This document shows, piece after piece, positions 25,764-35,426 of a stretch of DNA of 64,000 bases. Under the pieces are notes generated by a model, which ran no database searches, was not told where the DNA came from, and was given only the letters and a program-made list of their open reading frames with translations. Both the position numbers and the translations under genes were made by a program. Source of the DNA: Brevibacillus choshinensis (GTDB lineage Bacteria; Bacillota; Bacilli; Brevibacillales; Brevibacillaceae); contig NZ_CP069127.1 in NCBI RefSeq assembly GCF_016811915.1, positions 4,374,001 to 4,438,000 on the forward strand, read 5' to 3'. Each line of letters starts with the position of its first letter. Position 1 is the first letter of the stretch.

Positions 25764-27025
25764 TCGCGCTCCTCCTTTCCTGCCAGATCCCCATGCAGAT
25801 GAATCCCTTTCATGTAGCCGATAAAGAAGAAGAATAATGTCACGTAGGTATACGAGGCGATCAGTGTCGGCTCGACCATCATCGCCACCAAGAAGGATAC
25901 CGAAATGCCGATGACGCCATACGATTGATGCGGCTTGTTTTTGAGGAAAGAAAGCAGATAGGGAACATGCTTCAGCTGAATGAGTAGCAGCAGCAGCATC
26001 GGGATCACCCCGACATACCATCCGACGTCGAGCCACAGATTATGGGCGTAGTCGAAGGGCGAGAAGTCGGTTTTCGCGCCTCCCATCGGGTGCTCGACCA
26101 AACCGACCAACCCTTTGTACCAAAGCTCGTATCGGGGCGTATCCAGCCCTTCGCTGATCAATCGCTCCATGAACGGATTATCGAATAAGCTCTTGGTTTC
26201 CGAAAAATCAACAAAAAACAGATTCAGTGGCATCAGACAAAACAAAACGATGAGCACCACAAGCTTCTTATGTGTCAGTCTCATCCGGTTCACGTACATG
26301 AGTGTGGCGAGCGAAAAAGCCAGCACGCCCGCATAGATCGGGCTTCGGTTTTGCAGCATCAGATTAAAAAAGATGCCCGTACACGCAAGGCCAAGAAAAC
26401 ACACTTTGGCAAACCAGTTGATTCGGCTGTAGATCACGGAAATCAAACAAATACTCAAGGAAAAGAAGATCCCAATTATGGGGCCGTTGATCGTACCCCC
26501 ATTCCAAAAAGATGGGACGGCCCGCTCAGTAATCAAATAGTTGTTGCTCGATACTTCTCCCAAGTGATTCCATACGTAGCTGGCGGTTGACAACAGTCCG
26601 TAGGAAAACAATCCCCCTACCGTCACAGCGATGACCACGCTGATATTCGTGAAGTTCTGTGCCAGAAAATAGCCGATGATATAGGCCAGTGTCATATTGG
26701 CAATGAGAAAGATCATCTTGCTTTCCATCCAGTCATCCTCTGAGGTGATTTCAAATAGAACACACATGGTGTAATAGAGGAAGGCAAACAAAAAGACGAG
26801 CGAGGCATCAACCAGGAAGGAAACAGTCAATTTCGTGTGCTTCAAAAAGTATATCAGCGGCAAGCAAGGGATCAGGCAGATGAGAGACAGATTGGGGATG
26901 CTGGTTCCATAGAGGAATACAGAGATCAGCAGTAAATAGGTGGCTAGCTTGTAGGTCGTTGCCTCTTTCCGGGAGGACAGACTCCCGGACTGGCTTCTGG
27001 AAATGATGATAAATGTGTCCCTCAC
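25760..27025 (-). CDS. O-antigen polymerase/ligase-like membrane protein (Wzy type)
   Basis: About eleven hydrophobic segments over 421 residues with a large extracytoplasmic loop before the last helices. The loop contains the Wzy_C/O-antigen-ligase-like signature PMGGAKTDFSPFDYAHNLWLDVG with the conserved histidine. It should polymerise flipped repeat units on the outer membrane face. The start is a GTG with GGGGGG six bases upstream; the nearby ATG is followed at once by a stop. It lies between the GDP-fucose synthase gene and two glycosyltransferase genes. Confidence 0.82.
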   Translation of the reverse strand: MRDTFIIISRSQSGSLSSRKEATTYKLATYLLLISVFLYGTSIPNLSLICLIPCLPLIYFLKHTKLTVSFLVDASLVFLFAFLYYTMCVLFEITSEDDWMESKMIFLIANMTLAYIIGYFLAQNFTNISVVIAVTVGGLFSYGLLSTASYVWNHLGEVSSNNYLITERAVPSFWNGGTINGPIIGIFFSLSICLISVIYSRINWFAKVCFLGLACTGIFFNLMLQNRSPIYAGVLAFSLATLMYVNRMRLTHKKLVVLIVLFCLMPLNLFFVDFSETKSLFDNPFMERLISEGLDTPRYELWYKGLVGLVEHPMGGAKTDFSPFDYAHNLWLDVGWYVGVIPMLLLLLIQLKHVPYLLSFLKNKPHQSYGVIGISVSFLVAMMVEPTLIASYTYVTLFFFFIGYMKGIHLHGDLAGKEERE

Positions 27026-27053
27026 ATGAATCCCCCCAAGAAACGCTCATGTT

Positions 27054-28007
27054 CTATGGCCCGACAATCAATTGCTGCTGTTTGAGAAACCAGTCGAACG
27101 TCTTCTGGATCCCCTCTTCCAACGCCGTTCTGGCTCGCCAACCCAAACGATCCATTTTGGATACGTCCAGCCATTTTCGCGGGGTTCCGTCCGGCATATC
27201 CGGCTTAAAGACGATCTCCCCCGAATAGCCGACGATCCGCTTGATCATCGTAGCCAGCTCGCCAATCTCTATATCGATTCCAGTACCGATATTGACGAAT
27301 GGAGCAGTATCCGTCCGATCAAAGGATTTCATTAAATAGAGGCATGCATCTGCCAGATCATCGACAAACAAGAACTCTCTGCGCGGTTTTCCGGTTCCCC
27401 ATACCTCAACTTTTGGCGCCTTATGAACAGTGGCTTCATGGATCTTGCGCAGGAGCGCTGGCAAAACGTGCGAGCTTTCGAGATCAAAATTGTCGTAGGG
27501 TCCGTACAGGTTCGTTGGCATCACTGCCAAAAAGTTGGAGCCGTATTGACGATTGTAGGCTTCACACATTTTGATTCCGGCGATTTTGGCAAGTGCGTAT
27601 GGTTCGTTGGTTGGCTCGAGCTCTCCACAGAGCAAATACTCCTCTCGAATCGGCTGCGGTGCAAATTTGGGATAGATGCATGAGCTTCCCAAAAACAACA
27701 GCTTTTTCACTCCAAACACGTGCGCAGCGTGAATGACGTTGGTCTGGATCGTCAGGTTTTGATAGAGAAAGTCAGCGGGATACTGCACATTCGCCAGAAT
27801 TCCCCCCACCTTGGCAGCTGCCAAGAACACATACTCCGGCCGCTCTTGTGCAAAAAAACGGGTAACGGACTCTTGATCTAGCAAATCGAGCTCGTCGCGA
27901 GTTCGAACCATGACATGCTCAAACCCTTGCGCTTCCAGCGTCCTTTTGATCGCTGATCCGACAAGCCCGCGATGACCAGCTACAAATATGCGTGCGCGTA
28001 GATCCAC
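27054..28007 (-). CDS. fcl: GDP-L-fucose synthase
   Basis: Epimerises and reduces GDP-4-keto-6-deoxy-mannose to GDP-L-fucose with NADPH. Motifs: GHRGLVGSAI near the N-terminus for cofactor binding, LGSSCIYP with catalytic Ser and Cys, and YALAKIAG supplying the Tyr-x3-Lys pair; PRREFLFVDDLADAC is family-specific. The start is a GTG immediately after the flippase stop codon. Together with gmd and manC it completes the pathway from mannose-phosphate to GDP-fucose. Confidence 0.93.
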   Translation of the reverse strand: MDLRARIFVAGHRGLVGSAIKRTLEAQGFEHVMVRTRDELDLLDQESVTRFFAQERPEYVFLAAAKVGGILANVQYPADFLYQNLTIQTNVIHAAHVFGVKKLLFLGSSCIYPKFAPQPIREEYLLCGELEPTNEPYALAKIAGIKMCEAYNRQYGSNFLAVMPTNLYGPYDNFDLESSHVLPALLRKIHEATVHKAPKVEVWGTGKPRREFLFVDDLADACLYLMKSFDRTDTAPFVNIGTGIDIEIGELATMIKRIVGYSGEIVFKPDMPDGTPRKWLDVSKMDRLGWRARTALEEGIQKTFDWFLKQQQLIVGP

Positions 28008-29384
28008 TTATAGATACTCCCCTTTCGAGCGAACTTGCAGCTGGGATATGATTTTTCTCAATCGGAATGGAACGAGAATTGCCTTGGTCTGCATTGTTCC
28101 AGTCTGATAAAGCGGCCGAAAAAAGTAACAAGAACCATGCGTCTGAAACCAGTAGGAGAACAGCGAGGCAACCGTCGCTCCCATCGCGCCGTATCTGGGG
28201 ATCAGCAGGAAATTCAGCAGAACGTTCAGAACGCAGCCCATAAACGACGTGATAAATTGCCACTTGGTATAGTTCATCGTGTTGAGGAACGATGTGCGGG
28301 CAACGCCAAGATTGACAAACAATCCGATCCAAATGTAGCAGATTAATAAAGAGGAGGCTGTCTTGTATTCCTGACCAAAAAATGAAACGAGAAAGGGAGC
28401 GAAGAAGGTCATTGCAATCGCCACGATGTATCCGATGAAAGCCATGACATCGTACAGATTCTGCAGCCGTTCATAAAAAACTTCATCGCTGATTTGCTTC
28501 GACTGGACAATGCTGGGATACGTAGAGGATACGATCGCCAGCGGAACAAAATACCACATTTCTCCCAAGCGGACGACCACGGAATAAATACCCAGCTCGT
28601 GATCTCCTACCATATCCCCAATCATGATCTGGTCAATGCGCATATAGATCAGAATAGCCAAACTGGACAAGATCAGCGGCCAGCTGTCTTTCAGCATCTC
28701 TATTGCGCAGCCCAGGGATACGCGCCATTTTCGCACGTAATTTCCGTGAACACGGTACCCGATCAAAAGACCAATCATGATGATGACTGCTTCCGCCATC
28801 CCTGCATAGGCAAAGGCAATGAGCGGCGCATGCAGAACGATCAAGACGACCTTCAGCATCGAAATGAGGAAGAACGACGTCGCGTAAGTATACACCTTTA
28901 CTTTGGCATTTACTTGAGATTGAAACCAGTAATCGATCGTATCGAACGATTGGAGAATCATGCCCATCGCTACCAACGCCACCATCCATTGCATATAGTG
29001 ATCCTCGGGACGAAGAACGGTAATCAACGCAATGGTCAAAACGATGGTAGATAGGGAGCCAAAAAGCTTCAGGACGAATGTACTGCCTAGTATCTCGTCT
29101 TTTCGCTCCGGCTGCCTGACGATATTACGAACGACAATCCCCTCGAGTCCTAAGGTCGCTACTGTCGAAAATAGCGCCACAAACGATTGAGCGTAGTTCA
29201 ACTGTCCGAATTGCTCGGGACCGAGGTATCGAGCGATTGCAATCCCGACAAAAAAAGAGATGATCATACGAAAAATACGCTCCACGGCCAGCCAGCTCGA
29301 ACTGATCACAATCTTCTTCAGGGCCTGACTCCTGTTTACCAGGTTCATAATGGAAAGCACGAAGACACGCCATTTCTGAATCAT
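28008..29384 (-). CDS. oligosaccharide flippase (Wzx type, MOP superfamily)
   Basis: A 458-residue protein with 12-14 hydrophobic segments. The opening [24 protein letters not shown] and an internal MRIDQIMIG are hallmarks of polysaccharide flippases. It moves undecaprenyl-linked repeat units across the membrane. Its ATGA overlaps the gmd stop, so expression is coupled. With the Wzy-type polymerase and the chain-length protein it forms a Wzx/Wzy-dependent export system. Confidence 0.9.
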   Translation of the reverse strand: MIQKWRVFVLSIMNLVNRSQALKKIVISSSWLAVERIFRMIISFFVGIAIARYLGPEQFGQLNYAQSFVALFSTVATLGLEGIVVRNIVRQPERKDEILGSTFVLKLFGSLSTIVLTIALITVLRPEDHYMQWMVALVAMGMILQSFDTIDYWFQSQVNAKVKVYTYATSFFLISMLKVVLIVLHAPLIAFAYAGMAEAVIIMIGLLIGYRVHGNYVRKWRVSLGCAIEMLKDSWPLILSSLAILIYMRIDQIMIGDMVGDHELGIYSVVVRLGEMWYFVPLAIVSSTYPSIVQSKQISDEVFYERLQNLYDVMAFIGYIVAIAMTFFAPFLVSFFGQEYKTASSLLICYIWIGLFVNLGVARTSFLNTMNYTKWQFITSFMGCVLNVLLNFLLIPRYGAMGATVASLFSYWFQTHGSCYFFRPLYQTGTMQTKAILVPFRLRKIISQLQVRSKGEYL

Positions 29385-30439
29385 AGGGTTAAGAGAATCT
29401 CTTTGTTTGCTGCTTCCAGATCCGCACGTACCATGGAACTAACAAGCTCGTCAAACGTGAATTCCGGACTCCAGCCCAGGATATCCTTCGCCTTTTGCGG
29501 ATTGCCCAGGAGCAGATCCACTTCCGTTGGCCGGAAATACTGAGGATCCACTTGAACGATTACCTTTCCTGTCTGGGCATGAATCCCGACTTCCTCGACA
29601 CCTTGCCCCTGCCACTCCAGCTCAATGCCGCTCTCTCGGAAGGCAAGCTCGACAAACTCCCTGACGGAATGGGTCTCTCCTGTCGCGATCACAAAATCGT
29701 CCGGTACATCCTGCTGTAGCATCAGCCACATCGCTTTGACGTAATCCTTGGCATAGCCCCAGTCTCGTTTGGCGTCTAAATTGCCGAGGTACAATCGATC
29801 CTGCAAGCCCAGACGGATACGAGCCGCAGCTCGGGTAATCTTGCGAGTGACGAATGTTTCACCTCGCAGTGGAGATTCGTGATTAAAGAGAATGCCGTTG
29901 CAGGCGAACATTTGGTAAGCCTCTCGATAATTCACCGTTATCCAGTACGCGTAGAGCTTGGCTGCAGCATATGGGCTGCGCGGGTAAAAAGGCGTCGTTT
30001 CGCACTGCGGCACTTCCTGCACCAATCCGTACAGCTCGCTGGTAGACGCTTGATAAAATTTCGTTTTTTCGCTCAGGCCCAGTATGCGAATCGCTTCCAA
30101 CAAGCGGAGAGTCCCGATCCCATCAGCGTTGGCGGTATATTCCGGCGTTTCGAATGACACTTTCACATGGCTCTGGGCTGCCAAGTTGTAGATCTCATCT
30201 GGCTGTACCTCTTGGATGATTCGGATGAGATTCGTCGAGTCCGTCAAATCGCCATAGTGGAGAAAAAACCGACTATTCTCGTCATGCCTGTCTTGGTAGA
30301 GGTGATCAATCCGGTCAGTATTGAAGGAGGATGCCCTCCGTTTGACTCCATGGACTTCGTACCCTTTTTCAAGTAAAAACTCCGATAAGTAAGCACCGTC
30401 TTGACCTGTAACCCCTGTAACCAACGCTACTTTTTTCAT
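29381..30439 (-). CDS. gmd: GDP-mannose 4,6-dehydratase
   Basis: Converts GDP-D-mannose to GDP-4-keto-6-deoxy-D-mannose. The N-terminus [27 protein letters not shown] is the NADP-binding fold; ASTSELYG and [15 protein letters not shown] provide Thr, Glu and Tyr-x3-Lys; [17 protein letters not shown] is diagnostic for Gmd. Length 352 is typical. It lies 16 bases after the chain-length gene and overlaps the flippase gene. Confidence 0.95.
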   Translation of the reverse strand: MKKVALVTGVTGQDGAYLSEFLLEKGYEVHGVKRRASSFNTDRIDHLYQDRHDENSRFFLHYGDLTDSTNLIRIIQEVQPDEIYNLAAQSHVKVSFETPEYTANADGIGTLRLLEAIRILGLSEKTKFYQASTSELYGLVQEVPQCETTPFYPRSPYAAAKLYAYWITVNYREAYQMFACNGILFNHESPLRGETFVTRKITRAAARIRLGLQDRLYLGNLDAKRDWGYAKDYVKAMWLMLQQDVPDDFVIATGETHSVREFVELAFRESGIELEWQGQGVEEVGIHAQTGKVIVQVDPQYFRPTEVDLLLGNPQKAKDILGWSPEFTFDELVSSMVRADLEAANKEILLTL

Positions 30440-30455
30440 CTGGTGGATCTCTCCT

Positions 30456-31115
30456 TTATCCGAGAGCGGATTTACTCATGATCCGCTGCTTTTGCAAAAC
30501 CCTGGATTTTTTGTATTGACTGTAGGAATCGAACAAGAGTACAAAAGCAATGGAAAGGAAGAATCCGACGACAAACGCCATAATGATGTTCAAAATCGGC
30601 CTGGGGTAGACAGGGTAGGGATTATCCGATACCTTCGCTTCCGAAATGACCTGGATATTGTCGATCTTCATGATATCTCTGATCTCTTCCACTGAAATTT
30701 TGGACAACGTGTTGGCGATTTCAACTGCGGTTACTGTGGACGGGTCTCGAACCGTAATTTCGATCACCTGAGACGATTTCACGGGCTTGACCGCTATTTT
30801 GCTGTCCAACTCACTTGTTGATAACCGCAGCTTCATGGCGATCATTGTCTTTTCAAGCACCCGTGGGCTTTTGATCATGACTTGATAGGTGTCCATCAAT
30901 TTGATGCTGGTTTGGATATCGTTGAAATCGATTTGCCTTGACTCCTCGGGTTCCACAGCAGTGTTCGGCATCACCAGTAGCTCCACTGTTGCCCCATACA
31001 CCGGAGTGATGTAATAGTAGCTGTAGATACCGACGGCAGATGTGACAACGGTGGTAAATACAATGACAATCCAGAGACGTCGCCAGATCATGTCAAATAG
31101 ATCTCGTACTTTCAT
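30456..31115 (-). CDS. polysaccharide chain-length/co-polymerase protein (Wzz, YveK-like)
   Basis: Two membrane helices (about residues 14-36 and 174-194) bracket an extracytoplasmic domain, with [17 protein letters not shown] matching the Pro-rich motif before helix 2 of Wzz/CpsC/YveK proteins. It sets polymer length together with the Wzy protein. The partner tyrosine kinase usually encoded next to it (CpsD/YwqD type) is absent, and the short cytoplasmic tail has no kinase domain. It starts a transcription unit behind a SinR-type palindrome. Confidence 0.87.
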   Translation of the reverse strand: MKVRDLFDMIWRRLWIVIVFTTVVTSAVGIYSYYYITPVYGATVELLVMPNTAVEPEESRQIDFNDIQTSIKLMDTYQVMIKSPRVLEKTMIAMKLRLSTSELDSKIAVKPVKSSQVIEITVRDPSTVTAVEIANTLSKISVEEIRDIMKIDNIQVISEAKVSDNPYPVYPRPILNIIMAFVVGFFLSIAFVLLFDSYSQYKKSRVLQKQRIMSKSALG

Positions 31116-31142
31116 ATGCCCTCCTGGACTCCCAACTTATTC

Positions 31143-31158
31143 GTTCTTTTTAAAGAAC
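31143..31158. promoter_or_regulatory. SinR-type operator before the chain-length gene
   Basis: GTTCTTTTTAAAGAAC: inverted GTTCTTT heptamers with a 2-bp spacer, extended by one more base pair on each side. It lies between a TATAAG (minus strand, 31165-31170) and the gene, where it would block transcription. Confidence 0.72.
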
Positions 31159-31291
31159 GATTTTCTTATAGTTTACCTCAAATATTCTCAAAAGGGAACA
31201 GACATATTCGTGTAGGAATCAGCAAAATTCCTTACTACATTTAGAATTTCGACAGAATGCTTCGATAAAATCCCACACTACCGGACGTTCT

Positions 31292-31642
31292 CTATGACGA
31301 ATATTTTGAAGATCCCTCATCTTGGTTTTTTGTCCAGGCATCTTTCCATGATTTCAATATTTCTTTGCTGATTCCCGACTCTTTCATGTCGCGGATCAAT
31401 TCCACCCACTCATGGTCAAAAGGGATATTCCCGTCCTGACGATCATGAACATAGCGTACCAGGCTTTCCAAATCCATATCCAATACCGTCGATATTTTCT
31501 CCAGAACCTGTATGGATGGATTCGTCTTGATCCCTCGCTCCAAGGCGTTTACGTACGATTTTGTCACCCCTGCTCTATCTGCGAGCTCCGACATGGAGAT
31601 CCCTTTTCTTGTTCGCAATTCCTGTATGGATTTCCCCAGCAA
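31292..31642 (-). CDS. SinR/SlrR-like XRE regulator with SinI-like tail
   Basis: The N-terminal XRE helix-turn-helix reads SMSELADRAGVTKSYVNALE and strongly resembles SinR. The C-terminal tail DHEWVELIRDMKESGISKEILKSW is the helical hook by which SinR, SlrR and SinI pair. At 116 residues it is close to SinR (111). The start is a TTG with GGGAG upstream. It follows manC by 15 bases inside the exopolysaccharide cluster, so it should be made when that operon is on. It may act as an SlrR-like partner or feedback regulator, which is inference. Confidence 0.85.
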   Translation of the reverse strand: MLGKSIQELRTRKGISMSELADRAGVTKSYVNALERGIKTNPSIQVLEKISTVLDMDLESLVRYVHDRQDGNIPFDHEWVELIRDMKESGISKEILKSWKDAWTKNQDEGSSKYSS

Positions 31643-31657
31643 TGATTAGCGCTCCCT

Positions 31658-33028
31658 TCATACCCACGCACTGTTTTTTTCAATTTCCTCCCATGTCATG
31701 TAAATTCGGATAATGTCTTCTTCTACGAGGGATTGCCCAGTTTGTACCTCGATGAACTCGAGATCGGTCAACGCCTTGATCGCGTGCTTCGCTTCTACGG
31801 GAATTTTGAGCACATCGCCGACCTTTACAGGGAAAATTTTATCGTTCAAGCAAAAGATCCCTTCGCCTCGTATGATCGTCCAAACCTCACTGCGCATGTG
31901 GTGCAGCTGATAGCTCAGATTTTTGCCTGCCGTTACGCCAATCCGCTTGGTCAACACTTCGCTGCCATCCAGTGATTTCGCATGATCCAGGACCTTGTAC
32001 CATCCCCATCTGCGCTCCTCAAACATTGGTCTGGTTCCAATATCCTTTACCCACTCCTTCACCATATGGCTGACCGATTTCTCGGAAATCAGGATTCCGT
32101 CTGGGCTCGCAGCGACAATTGCATTGGACAATCCGAGAACAACAACCGGAATGTCCAGTTCATTTACCAGGTGAGTCGAGCAGGAGCTCTCGTCCACAAG
32201 ACCCTTTCCTACCTGATTGGCCGCCATTTGATCCGTGAGTGTATTCCATGTCCCTAGGTCACTCCAGCTACCCTGATAAGGTAGGACTGCAATCCGATTC
32301 GTTTTCTCCACGAACTCGTAGTCAAAGCTGATGGCTGACAGCGATTGATAGTGCCGGAGCAGCTCTTCGAAATGAATCGGGATTCCCCGATCGATCAGAC
32401 TCGCAATCATCGTTTCCAAACGGAAGGCAAACACGCCGCAATTCCATAGCGCGTCCTGTGCAATCAATTCCTTCGCGGCATCTCTCGTCGGTTTTTCCGT
32501 AAAGCGGTTTACTTGGTAGTACGCCCTATCCTCCTGATGAGCGAAGGGTACGATGTAGCCGTACTTTTCGGACGGGTATGTCGGCTCTACGCCAATCAAG
32601 GCGAGCTCTGCCTCTGAATCGTCCAAGACTTCCTCCAATTTCTTTATCCTCTCGAAAAACTCATCCTCCACGTATGCGTCGACCGGCATCACGACACATA
32701 TTTCCTGCATGCTGATTTCCTTCATCGAGTACAAATAGACCGCCGCCAGCGCTATCGCGGGGAAGGTATCTCTTCGCTGCGGTTCGACCAACAGCTCAAC
32801 GTCACTCCCGATCTGATTCTGGATCATGTCCACCTGTGTGTAACTGGTTGTAATGATCGAATCTTTCTGCAGATTCGCCGAACGCAACTGCTTCCAAATG
32901 CGCTGGAGCATCGATTCCAATTCCCCCTGCTCGTTTTGCAGGAGTCTTAGAAACTGTTTGGACCTAGCGTCATTGGACAGCGGCCACAGCCTTTTTCCTG
33001 AACCGCCTGATAAGAGAATCAGCTTCAT
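31658..33028 (-). CDS. manC: mannose-1-phosphate guanylyltransferase / mannose-6-phosphate isomerase
   Basis: Bifunctional type II enzyme of 456 residues. The N-terminal nucleotidyltransferase has LLSGGSGKRLWPLSN and RFTEKPTRDAA; the C-terminal cupin carries SYQLHHMRSEVWTIIRGEG, the QxHxxRxE signature of the isomerase. It makes GDP-mannose for gmd and fcl, although it lies in the upstream half of the locus. GGAGG precedes the ATG. Confidence 0.93.
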   Translation of the reverse strand: MKLILLSGGSGKRLWPLSNDARSKQFLRLLQNEQGELESMLQRIWKQLRSANLQKDSIITTSYTQVDMIQNQIGSDVELLVEPQRRDTFPAIALAAVYLYSMKEISMQEICVVMPVDAYVEDEFFERIKKLEEVLDDSEAELALIGVEPTYPSEKYGYIVPFAHQEDRAYYQVNRFTEKPTRDAAKELIAQDALWNCGVFAFRLETMIASLIDRGIPIHFEELLRHYQSLSAISFDYEFVEKTNRIAVLPYQGSWSDLGTWNTLTDQMAANQVGKGLVDESSCSTHLVNELDIPVVVLGLSNAIVAASPDGILISEKSVSHMVKEWVKDIGTRPMFEERRWGWYKVLDHAKSLDGSEVLTKRIGVTAGKNLSYQLHHMRSEVWTIIRGEGIFCLNDKIFPVKVGDVLKIPVEAKHAIKALTDLEFIEVQTGQSLVEEDIIRIYMTWEEIEKNSAWV

Positions 33029-33053
33029 GGGTGTTTCCTCCGTTCATCTGATT

Positions 33054-34463
33054 TCATTCGTGATTTGCCGTGTTTGCCGTGTCATAATATCCGAATAGCC
33101 GCAGCAGTTTCTTCTTATTCTCATCATTGTCAAAGGACACACCTGCAGCTTGCTCCCTCTGCAGCACAACGCGAATGGTCTGGAGCAGGATTTTGATATC
33201 GAGGACAAACGAATAGGTTTTGACGTACAAAATATCAAAACGGAGTTTGTCTTCTACTTTTGTACTGTAATTTGCGAGGATCTGAGCCAGGCCCGTAATT
33301 CCCGGTTTGACTGACAAGCGGTAGGAGTAGTCAGGGAGGATCTCTTGAAACTGCCGGATGAAATAAGGACGCTCCGGCCTTGGACCAACGAGGCTCATCT
33401 CTCCCTTCAGCACATTGAACAGCTGGGGAATTTCATCCAGACGCGTCGAACGCATGAAGGCGCCGACTCTTGTAATCCGTGGATCTTTTGCTGTAGCCAG
33501 TACGGGTCCCGTCGTATTTTCCGCATCCACCACCATGCTGCGGAATTTGTAAATCAAGTAGGATCTCCCCGCCTCTCCCAATCGTTCCTGCTTGAAAATA
33601 GCAGGCCCAGGGGAAGTAAGCTTGATGAGCACGCAGAGCACCAGCATGACCGGTGATAGACAGAGAATCATGAGTCCAGACACTGCAATATCAAAGCTGC
33701 GTTTCACCAGCAGTTTTTTCGGGGCAAATTTCGGCGGTTGAATCGACATCACCAGTAGATCATCAATTTGCTGCAGCTCCGACTCCATGGCGAGAAGCTC
33801 GACCATTTCCGGAACCACCATCACTTCTTTTTGGTGCTTGATACACAAGCTGATGATGTCTGCCTTGTCTTCCCGATTTAGACTGCCTCCCAGCAGCACA
33901 ATATCCACGTCCGACATGCTTTTATGCAAGAACCTTTTGCTGTGGGCAGGCAGGAAGCCGTGGATAATAAACCATCCCTTGCAATGATTCATGCACTTTT
34001 CTGCAAGCAGCACCCCATTTTCGATCGTGTCTCCAATGATCAGCACCTTCTTGCTGCCATGCTTTTTTCTCTCCATATGCCACAGGAGGGAACGGCTGAC
34101 CCCCAGAACGATAATCTGCAAGAAGGTCGCGAAGAGGATCACGCTTCTCGGGAACGAAAAGCCTTTGCCCAAATACGTCAGTGACATGGTCATAATCATC
34201 ACCAGCAAAAGTGACAGCGTGATCGTATAAACCAGATGATGCAGGCTTTTTCGCTTCCAGTCGGAGTACAGGTCAAACATGTAAAAGGCGATCAGACACA
34301 GAATCGATATCCAGGGAAACAAGGTCAGATACGGTTTGACGTTTCGCAGCGGAACATCAAACGAAAATCGAGACAGAAAGGAAATCGCATAGCACGCATT
34401 CAGTAAACCAACGTCGAGTAAAGCCAGCAGTAAAAGACGAAGCTTCAGCCTGTTGCCACTCAT
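33054..34463 (-). CDS. polyprenyl-phosphate sugar-1-phosphate transferase (initiating enzyme)
   Basis: Five hydrophobic segments, an NAD-binding-like middle domain and the catalytic C-terminal third: [15 protein letters not shown], then [41 protein letters not shown] and LVGPRPERP. This is the bacterial sugar transferase family (WbaP, EpsL). It attaches the first sugar phosphate to undecaprenyl phosphate and so starts each repeat unit. Donor specificity cannot be read off. It follows the epimerase gene by 30 bases. Confidence 0.92.
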   Translation of the reverse strand: MSGNRLKLRLLLLALLDVGLLNACYAISFLSRFSFDVPLRNVKPYLTLFPWISILCLIAFYMFDLYSDWKRKSLHHLVYTITLSLLLVMIMTMSLTYLGKGFSFPRSVILFATFLQIIVLGVSRSLLWHMERKKHGSKKVLIIGDTIENGVLLAEKCMNHCKGWFIIHGFLPAHSKRFLHKSMSDVDIVLLGGSLNREDKADIISLCIKHQKEVMVVPEMVELLAMESELQQIDDLLVMSIQPPKFAPKKLLVKRSFDIAVSGLMILCLSPVMLVLCVLIKLTSPGPAIFKQERLGEAGRSYLIYKFRSMVVDAENTTGPVLATAKDPRITRVGAFMRSTRLDEIPQLFNVLKGEMSLVGPRPERPYFIRQFQEILPDYSYRLSVKPGITGLAQILANYSTKVEDKLRFDILYVKTYSFVLDIKILLQTIRVVLQREQAAGVSFDNDENKKKLLRLFGYYDTANTANHE

Positions 34464-34493
34464 AGGTTCCTCCTGCTTATTTCGATGGAATCG

Positions 34494-35426
34494 TCAGCTG
34501 CTGACAATGGACATTTTGTTCCGAACATAATGAATGGTCTGGAGCAAGCCTCTATGCAAGGAGACTTGAGGTTCCCATTGCAGCACCTCTCTGGTCCTTT
34601 CATTGTTCAAGCAGCTGTCTCGAATATCGCCTTCTCGGGCAGGCATGTAGACCGGCGCGATCCGGATGGACATCATCTCGTTCAACAGCTCGACCAGATC
34701 ATTGATGCTCAATGCCTGGCTAGTCGCTACGTTCAACACCTCTCTGTCACCAGCTGACAAGGCTGCTACGTTTGCAGCCGCTACATCTTCCACGTGGATA
34801 AAATCTCTCGTTTGCAATCCGTCGCCGTAGATTTGAGGAGGTGTGTTTTGCAGCATTTTCAGAACGAAGTTGGGAATGACCCCCCCTTCTCCCGCAAGCT
34901 CCTGTCTCTCACCGTACACGTTGGCATAGCGCAAAATCGTGTAGTTCAGACCGTACTGTTCGGAGAAAACGCCAATGTACTGTTCAGGTGTGTATTTGGA
35001 TATTCCGTAGCAGGACAAGGGCTGAATAGGATGTGTCTCGTTGATGGAAGTGGTGTGAGGCTTTCCGTAAACAGCTGCTGAGGATGCGTAAATAAACTTT
35101 TGTATGCTGTGCAAAACGGAGCATTCTAACAGCCGGAGCGTCCCGATGATATTGACGATCGCATCATGAAGGGGGGCATGCATCGACTGGCGCACATCGA
35201 CTTGGGCCGCTTGGTGGATCACGGCATCCGGCTTTTCTTGTTCGAAAATCTGTTCCAGTGCATGACTCGTAATATCGCACGGATAGAACGTGGCTGACGG
35301 ATGAACCTGATGTCTTCTACCAGTCGAAAGATTGTCTACCACGATAACCTGCAGATTATCTGCGATGAGTCGATCCACAATATGTGAACCGATAAAGCCA
35401 GCTCCACCCGTCACAAGTACTTTCAT
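34494..35426 (-). CDS. NAD-dependent sugar epimerase (GalE-like)
   Basis: An extended SDR enzyme of 310 residues: MKVLVTGGAGFIGSHIVDRL, VVDNLSTGRR, YASSAAVYG and CYGISKYTPEQY with Tyr-x3-Lys. It resembles UDP-glucose or UDP-glucuronate 4-epimerases. Its ATGA overlaps the end of the UDP-glucose dehydrogenase gene, so a role on UDP-glucuronate, giving UDP-galacturonate, is attractive but unproven; UDP-glucose is the alternative. Confidence 0.85.
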   Translation of the reverse strand: MKVLVTGGAGFIGSHIVDRLIADNLQVIVVDNLSTGRRHQVHPSATFYPCDITSHALEQIFEQEKPDAVIHQAAQVDVRQSMHAPLHDAIVNIIGTLRLLECSVLHSIQKFIYASSAAVYGKPHTTSINETHPIQPLSCYGISKYTPEQYIGVFSEQYGLNYTILRYANVYGERQELAGEGGVIPNFVLKMLQNTPPQIYGDGLQTRDFIHVEDVAAANVAALSAGDREVLNVATSQALSINDLVELLNEMMSIRIAPVYMPAREGDIRDSCLNNERTREVLQWEPQVSLHRGLLQTIHYVRNKMSIVSS

